DNA of 11,220 nucleotides from Clostridiales bacterium. GTDB lineage: Bacteria; Bacillota; Clostridia; Lachnospirales; JAITVM01. Shown here one piece after another: positions 7,130 through 11,220 of the stretch (the first letter of the stretch is position 1; each line of letters begins with the position of its first letter). The DNA lies in NCBI GenBank assembly GCA_031285815.1, contig JAITVM010000317.1, positions 1 to 11,220 of the forward strand, in the 5' to 3' direction. A program made the translations under genes and the position numbers. The notes beneath the pieces were generated by a model. That model was not told the origin of the DNA. It did not search any database and saw only the letters and a list, made by a program, of their open reading frames with translations.

Positions 7130-7150
7130 GCCAAGGTTCAGATTTTTATT
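7113..7150 (+). terminator. Possible intrinsic terminator of the DsbA-family gene
   Basis: GAAC (7113-7116), a two-base bulge and CTTG (7119-7122) pair with CAAG (7132-7135) and GTTC (7136-7139). The loop is 9 bases, and a TTTTTATT run follows (7143-7150). The hairpin overlaps the stop codon and is short, so it may be leaky. Confidence 0.4.
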
Positions 7151-7178
7151 TGTTTATTAGGGTCAGTTATGGTATACT
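7150..7178 (+). promoter_or_regulatory. Probable extended -10 promoter for the DUF6106-like gene
   Basis: TTGTTT (7150-7155) and TATACT (7173-7178) are 17 bases apart, and TGG directly before TATACT makes an extended -10. Transcription would start near 7185, downstream of the upstream in-frame ATG (7169). This supports translation from ATG 7220. Confidence 0.5.
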
Positions 7179-7219
7179 ATCGCAAAATATCTACGTGGCA
7201 TTATGAAGGGGGCCCTTTT

Positions 7220-7729
7220 ATGGAGGACGTTTTTTATGAGCAATTAGTAAAAAAAAATAAAGATAAGCGCGATTTTTTAATCACTATTGGTTTATATGCT
7301 TTAGCTTTGATACTAATGGCGCTATGCCTGTTTTTTCTCAAGGCGGTTGGCATATTGCTTATTTTTTTCATTTATCTTGGGGCCTATCAACTTAATGCGA
7401 GGCGTAAGATTGAATATGAATATATTTTTACTAATGGCGAATTGGATATCGATTGTATATACAATAAGTCTAAAAGGAAGAGGATGTGTACAGTTGCTTT
7501 GTCAGAGGTGGAGATTATGGCCCATATAGATGACAAAAATAACATGGGGCAATTTAGTACAGTGCAAGAAACTAAAGACTACTCAAGCGGGTTAGTAAAT
7601 AAAAATACTTATTGCCTGCTTGCTTCTAACAACGGAAAAAAAACAAAATTCATTATTGAACCCAATGAGGTGTTATTAAAAGCTTTTTCCAGATATTTAA
7701 CGCCTAGGAAACTCTTCATAAAAAAATAG
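7220..7729 (+). CDS. Small membrane protein, DUF6106-like
   Basis: I choose ATG 7220 (169 residues) over ATG 7169. GAAGGGGG lies 7 bases before 7220, and the likely promoter -10 (7173-7178) falls inside the longer reading. The N-terminus MEDVFYEQLVKKNKDKRD resembles, from memory, the DUF6106 family of Clostridia; this is not verified. Two membrane segments follow, about 19-40 and 42-57, forming a tight hairpin. The rest is a soluble, strand-rich domain (EYEYIFTNGELDIDCIYN, KRMCTVALSEVEIM) with a pattern like the bacterial PH-like domains of small membrane proteins. The function is unknown. The gene stands between the DsbA-family gene and guaB, with about 100 bases on either side, so it probably forms its own transcription unit or reads into guaB. 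Confidence 0.72.
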   Translation: MEDVFYEQLVKKNKDKRDFLITIGLYALALILMALCLFFLKAVGILLIFFIYLGAYQLNARRKIEYEYIFTNGELDIDCIYNKSKRKRMCTVALSEVEIMAHIDDKNNMGQFSTVQETKDYSSGLVNKNTYCLLASNNGKKTKFIIEPNEVLLKAFSRYLTPRKLFIKK

Positions 7730-7779
7730 CCTTGCCGCCGCTTTTAGAGGGGTACATTACAAATGGCGGGGAACTGGCA

Positions 7780-7796
7780 TATATTTTTAAAATATA
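7780..7796. promoter_or_regulatory. AT-rich palindrome upstream of guaB
   Basis: TATATTTT (7780-7787) and AAAATATA (7789-7796) are perfect inverted arms around one base, flanked by GGCA and CC that can extend the pairing with a bulge. The element sits 35 bases before the guaB start and is followed by CCGAAAG, a partial resemblance to a PurR-type box. It could be a repressor site or part of a promoter. No clear -35/-10 pair was found nearby. Confidence 0.35.
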
Positions 7797-7831
7797 CCGA
7801 AAGTTATTATCTCACGGGAGGTTAATTTATT

Positions 7832-9289
7832 ATGCATAAATTAGTTAAAGAGGGGCTTACCTTTGATGATGTGCTTTTGATTCCGGCAGAGTCAGAAGTA
7901 GTTGCTTCAGAAGTGGATATTAAAACAAAGCTGACAAAAACTATTTCCTTGAACTCTCCGCTTTTGAGCGCTAGCATGGATACAGTTACCGAATCCAGGA
8001 TGGCGATTGCGATGGCGCGCCAAGGGGGGATAGGGATCATTCACAAAAATATGTCGATAGAGGAGCAGGCCAGCGAGGTTGACAAAGTAAAACGCTCGGA
8101 GCACGGTGTTATTACCGACCCATTTTTCCTATCGCCAAACCATTATGTATATGAAGCAAACAATTTAATGAGCAGGTACCATATTTCGGGTGTACCTATT
8201 ACTGAAAATGATAAATTAATTGGGATAATAACGAACCGTGATTTGCGTTTCGAAACTGACCATAACAAAAAGATTTATGAAGTGATGACCAGGGAAAACT
8301 TGATAACAGCACCGGAAGGGACTACACTCGACGAGGCTAAAAAAATACTTACTAAATATAAAATCGAAAAGCTGCCTATAGTAGATGATAATTATATGCT
8401 TAAGGGGCTTATAACCATAAAAGATATTGAGAAGGCGATCAAATACCCAAATGCCGCAAAGGATAAGCATGGGAGGCTTTTAGTTGGGGCGGCTATAGGT
8501 ATAACTGATGATATTATGGAAAGGGCAGCGGCGCTTTTAGAAGCCAAGGCAGACGTAATATCGTTAGATACGGCACATGGCCATTCAATGAACGTAATAA
8601 GGGCCCTTAAAAATATTAGGCGGGAACACCCTCATGCACAAATTATTGCGGGGAATGTAGCTACTGCTGAGGGCACGCTTGCCCTTATAGAAGCCGGGGC
8701 GTCTGCAATAAAAGTAGGGATCGGCCCTGGCTCTATTTGTACAACACGGGTCGTCGCCGGAATCGGCGTACCACAAATTACAGCTATTTATGATTGCGCA
8801 GAAGCGGCGAAGCCATACGGCATACCGGTAATAGCAGATGGCGGCATAAAATATTCTGGCGATATCGCTAAAGCAATTGCGGCCGGGGCGCATACCGTAA
8901 TGATCGGGAGCTTGTTTGCCGGTTGTGAGGAAAGCCCGGGCGAGATTGAGCTTTATAAAGGCAGGAAATATAAAGTTTATATAGGCATGGGCTCGTTAAC
9001 CGCAATGAAACGCGGCAGCAGTGACCGGTATTTCCAAAAGAATGACAAAAAATTGGTCCCTGAAGGCGTGGAAGGCCGCGTAGCTTACAAGGGCCCTGTT
9101 ATAGATACTGTTTATCAATTAATGGGCGGGCTTAAGGCCGGCATGGGTTACTGTGGCGCAAAAACAATCCAGGCCCTTATTGATAACGGCAAATTTATGA
9201 GGATTACATCCGCAGGCCTAAGGGAGAGCCACCCCCATGATATCCATATTACAAAAGAGTCGCCAAACTATTCGGTAGAAATTATTTAG
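7832..9289 (+). CDS. guaB: Inosine-5'-monophosphate dehydrogenase
   Basis: This 485-residue enzyme has the usual bacterial length. It oxidises IMP to XMP with NAD+, the committed step of guanine nucleotide synthesis, in the cytosol as a tetramer/octamer. The N-terminal LTFDDVLLIPAESEV and SPLLSASMDTVTE motifs begin the TIM barrel. Two CBS domains fill roughly residues 95-205 (ISGVPITENDKLIGIITNRD and EKLPIVDDNYMLKGLITIKDI). The barrel resumes with DTAHGH (246-251). The catalytic loop GIGPGSICTTR carries nucleophile C303, followed by IADGGIKYSGD and MIGSLFAG. The mobile flap contains SSDRYFQ with R399-Y400, the activating pair. All key residues are present. The ribosome site GGGAGG lies 10 bases before the ATG. 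guaA starts 32 bases after the stop, so the two form an operon for IMP to GMP. Confidence 0.97.
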   Translation: MHKLVKEGLTFDDVLLIPAESEVVASEVDIKTKLTKTISLNSPLLSASMDTVTESRMAIAMARQGGIGIIHKNMSIEEQASEVDKVKRSEHGVITDPFFLSPNHYVYEANNLMSRYHISGVPITENDKLIGIITNRDLRFETDHNKKIYEVMTRENLITAPEGTTLDEAKKILTKYKIEKLPIVDDNYMLKGLITIKDIEKAIKYPNAAKDKHGRLLVGAAIGITDDIMERAAALLEAKADVISLDTAHGHSMNVIRALKNIRREHPHAQIIAGNVATAEGTLALIEAGASAIKVGIGPGSICTTRVVAGIGVPQITAIYDCAEAAKPYGIPVIADGGIKYSGDIAKAIAAGAHTVMIGSLFAGCEESPGEIELYKGRKYKVYIGMGSLTAMKRGSSDRYFQKNDKKLVPEGVEGRVAYKGPVIDTVYQLMGGLKAGMGYCGAKTIQALIDNGKFMRITSAGLRESHPHDIHITKESPNYSVEII

Positions 9290-9321
9290 CTTTAATTTAT
9301 AAAATTCCCCTGGAGGTATAT

Positions 9322-10716
9322 ATGGAGCACGAAACAATAATTGTATTGGATTTTGGCGGTTTGTATGAGCAGCTTATTGCCCGGCAGGTTAGGGCCAATA
9401 ATATATATTGTGAGGTTTTGCCTTTTGATACGCCTATTAATACTTTGATGGCAAAACAGCCCAAAGGTTTTATTTTCACAGAAAAACCTATAGCTGCCAC
9501 AGATGGGGTTGATAGCTTAGCTGGCGAAAAAATTAACCAAGGGCTGCTTGAACTTGGCATACCGGTTTTAGGTATTAGCGCCAAATCGTTGAGCCAATTT
9601 AATATTAATGAAGCGCTTGAACCTATCGGCCAGCCTGGGGGCTTAATTTCTGCGGTTAAACAGAAAAATATTTATTTGGCAGATATAAACCCGGAAGACA
9701 TAGCCGCCTTTCATGGCAACGAGCTATTAGAACATTTTCTTTATAATATCTGTGGCTTAAATGGCGACTGGCTAATGTCTGACTTTGCTGAAGGGATGGT
9801 TGAATCCCTTAAGCAGAAAGTTGGCAGCAAAAAAGCCATATGCGCTTTATCCGGCGGCGTGGATTCTACTGTAGCCGCTGTTATGGTGCATAAAGCCATA
9901 GGGAACAATTTAACATGCATTTTTGTAGACCATGGGCTCATGCGCTTAAACGAAGGCGATGAGGTTATGGGCATTTTTGATAAATTTGGGCTAAACACTG
10001 TTAGGGTTAATGCCCAAGACAGGTTTTTGAACAAATTAAAAGGGGTATCTAACCCTGAAGAAAAACGGAAAATTATTGGCGAAGAATTTATCCGGGTGTT
10101 TGAAGAGGAAGCTAAAAAAATCGGTGGCGTAGATTATTTAGTGCAAGGTACAATTTACCCGGATATTATAGAAAGCGGCACAAAAAATTCGGGGCTTGTT
10201 AAATCACACCATAATGTTGGCGGGTTGCCGGATGTAATAGATTTTAAAGAAATTATTGAGCCGCTTAGGGATTTGTTTAAAGATGAGGTAAGGAAAGTTG
10301 GGCTTACGCTGGGTATAGATGAAGATTTAGTTTACCGCCAGCCTTTCCCTGGCCCCGGCCTCGCAGTAAGGTCCCTTGGGGAGTTAACAAAAGAGAAGCT
10401 GGATATTTTAAGGCAGGCGGATTTTATTTACCGTGATGAAATAAAAAAAGCTAAACTGGACAGGGTCATTTGGCAATACTTTGCCGTATTGACTGGGCTT
10501 AAGTCTGTTGGTGTTAAAAGTGGGGAAAGGACTTATTCTTACACAATAGCCCTTAGGGCTGTAACAAGTGTTGACGCTATGACCGCAACCTGGTACCCTA
10601 TACCTTTTGAAACATTAGACAGTATTTCCAAACGGATTGTTAACGAATGCCCGCAGGTTAATAGGGTTGTTTATGATATTACATCTAAGCCGCCGGCCAC
10701 GATTGAGTGGGAATAG
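9322..10716 (+). CDS. guaA: GMP synthase with degenerate glutaminase domain
   Basis: This 464-residue protein would aminate XMP to GMP using ATP; usual GuaA is about 510-525 residues. The synthetase half looks intact: PP-loop SGGVDS (177-182), FVDHGL, KLKGVSNPEEKRKIIGEEF, QGTIYPDIIESGT, KSHHNVGGLP, RQPFPGPGLA, and the dimerisation end NRVVYDITSKPPATIEWE. The N-terminal class-I glutaminase half (1-145) still starts like the family (ETIIVLDFGGLYEQLIARQVR) but is about 50 residues short and lacks its chemistry. The nucleophile Cys of GIC(Y/H)G is S86 (GISAKS), the oxyanion GGP is EKP (54-56), the FGGQ Gln is L14, and HPE is reduced to HGN (131-133). It probably works with ammonia or a separate glutaminase. 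GGAGG lies 5 bases before the ATG. The frame is uninterrupted, so it is not an obvious pseudogene. Confidence 0.93.
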   Translation: MEHETIIVLDFGGLYEQLIARQVRANNIYCEVLPFDTPINTLMAKQPKGFIFTEKPIAATDGVDSLAGEKINQGLLELGIPVLGISAKSLSQFNINEALEPIGQPGGLISAVKQKNIYLADINPEDIAAFHGNELLEHFLYNICGLNGDWLMSDFAEGMVESLKQKVGSKKAICALSGGVDSTVAAVMVHKAIGNNLTCIFVDHGLMRLNEGDEVMGIFDKFGLNTVRVNAQDRFLNKLKGVSNPEEKRKIIGEEFIRVFEEEAKKIGGVDYLVQGTIYPDIIESGTKNSGLVKSHHNVGGLPDVIDFKEIIEPLRDLFKDEVRKVGLTLGIDEDLVYRQPFPGPGLAVRSLGELTKEKLDILRQADFIYRDEIKKAKLDRVIWQYFAVLTGLKSVGVKSGERTYSYTIALRAVTSVDAMTATWYPIPFETLDSISKRIVNECPQVNRVVYDITSKPPATIEWE

Positions 10717-10757
10717 GTAGGGAAAGTACCATTTTTGTTGATATATCAACGTTTTTA
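10716..10757 (+). terminator. Possible weak terminator after guaA
   Basis: Overlapping the guaA stop, GGTA/TACC (10716-10719, 10727-10730) is followed by ATTTTT. Then a perfect 14-bp palindrome GTTGATATATCAAC (10737-10750) is followed by GTTTTTA. Both stems are short (4-5 bp once a loop is allowed) and AT-rich, so termination is plausible but weak. Confidence 0.4.
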
Positions 10758-11220
10758 GGGCTTCAAAAAGGGTCCTGATGTGATTTTGATATGCAAACAA
10801 CAAAATAGAAACTTTTTATCCGTAGGTTTCAACGTGAAAAACAAGGTTCTGTGATTGAATGTTACTGTCAAGTAAAATGAGGCTATTATTGGCAAAGAAA
10901 AATCCCCCTCCAAGCAATAAGTTAAAAAATATGTTCTATGGACCTTTGCATTTGCCGTCCTGCCAAGCCATAGGAGCACTTTACTGTTTAGGGTGGGGAA
11001 ATTTTGTTTGCCATTTTTGGCCCGTTTTAGTTTACCAGTTACAGGCTGACAGGATCAATGGGCTTCCGTCCGGTTTCTGAATAATATGGTGCTGCTATTT
11101 CATATATAAAATCAAAATCGATGATATCGTTTATTCGTAAGCGATGAGTAAGATACCGTTCCTCAAGTTAAGAATTATGTGAAATAATAGAGGGGAATTG
11201 GAGAGCCATAAAGCAATAGC
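10758..11220. other. Gene-poor region with no intact coding sequence
   Basis: About 460 bases downstream of guaA. A plus-strand open frame at 10859-11080 (73 codons) and minus frames over 10755-10979 have no ribosome site and no recognisable protein character. The only supported content is the transposase relic at 11039-11167. The rest (10758-11038) may be eroded mobile-element or intergenic DNA; I recognise nothing in it. Confidence 0.5.
11039..11167 (-). pseudogene. Relic of an IS1182/IS5-type transposase N-terminus
   Basis: Read on the minus strand, the frame gives a 42-residue fragment ending at TAA (11041-11039). It contains INDIIDFDFIYEIAAPYYSE and then TGRKPIDPVSL. This fits the N-terminal domain of IS1182/IS5-group transposases (DUF772/PF05598), whose members read like LLRKINDxIDFSFIY...YSxxxGRPxIDPVxL. 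The fragment is preceded by a stop (11170-11168), has no start codon or ribosome site, and stops exactly where the family continues with a conserved hydrophobic helix. No downstream transposase catalytic sequence is visible over the 320 bases to guaA. It is a decayed fragment, not a functional gene. The identification is from remembered family consensus. Confidence 0.6.

Noticed and set aside
7730..7831. Purine riboswitch or attenuator ahead of guaB
   Set aside because: Only about 100 bases are available, with no riboswitch-like conserved core and no terminator hairpin with a T run.
9322..10716. guaA as a pseudogene
   Set aside because: The frame is open from a good ribosome site to the normal family C-terminus, and all synthetase motifs are intact. 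Only the glutaminase half is altered, and the losses are in frame.
10859..11080. Plus-strand 73-codon open frame downstream of guaA
   Set aside because: No ribosome site, no recognisable domain, composition unlike the neighbouring proteins, and it partly overlaps the better supported minus-strand transposase relic.

Overview
The window reads as a chromosomal segment from a low-to-moderate GC, spore-forming type Firmicute, most likely a Clostridia (Lachnospirales-like) gut anaerobe. This rests on strong AGGAGG-type ribosome sites, frequent TTG/GTG starts, a SpoIID/LytB protein, a copper-amine-oxidase-type stalk-domain secreted protein, a clostridial-style cytoplasmic DsbA-family protein and a DUF6106-like membrane protein. 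The exact taxon cannot be fixed from the sequence alone.

Layout: (1) 1-1980, the 3' part of a large SpoIID/LytB-domain protein, cut by the left edge. (2) 1990-2787, a convergent TraX-family membrane protein with a TTG start and a good promoter. (3) 2964-4502, a probable two-gene unit: a secreted C39-type cysteine peptidase-like protein, then a divergent adenylate-kinase-like NMP kinase. A strong bidirectional terminator at 4551-4596 closes it. (4) 4610-6310, a minus-strand pair: a secreted stalk-domain protein and, upstream, a 77-residue two-helix membrane protein. (5) 6311-6625, an AT-rich divergent intergenic region with imperfect repeats. (6) 6626-7729, a DsbA-family thioredoxin-fold protein and a small membrane protein with its own promoter. 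(7) 7832-10716, guaB-guaA, the two steps of the GMP branch of purine synthesis (IMP to XMP to GMP). (8) 10717-11220, no intact gene, but a decayed fragment of a transposase N-terminus on the minus strand.

The most striking observation is in guaA. The synthetase and dimerisation domains look fully conserved, but the N-terminal glutaminase domain is about 50 residues short. It has Ser where the nucleophilic Cys should be, lacks the oxyanion GGP motif and lacks the HPE motif. The ORF is open and well preserved, so this looks like a GMP synthase whose glutaminase half has decayed. Such an enzyme would have to use free ammonia or a glutaminase supplied in trans.

Apart from guaB-guaA, the genes are mostly unrelated cell-envelope and housekeeping functions in short transcription units. 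No CRISPR array, tRNA, rRNA or intact mobile element was seen.
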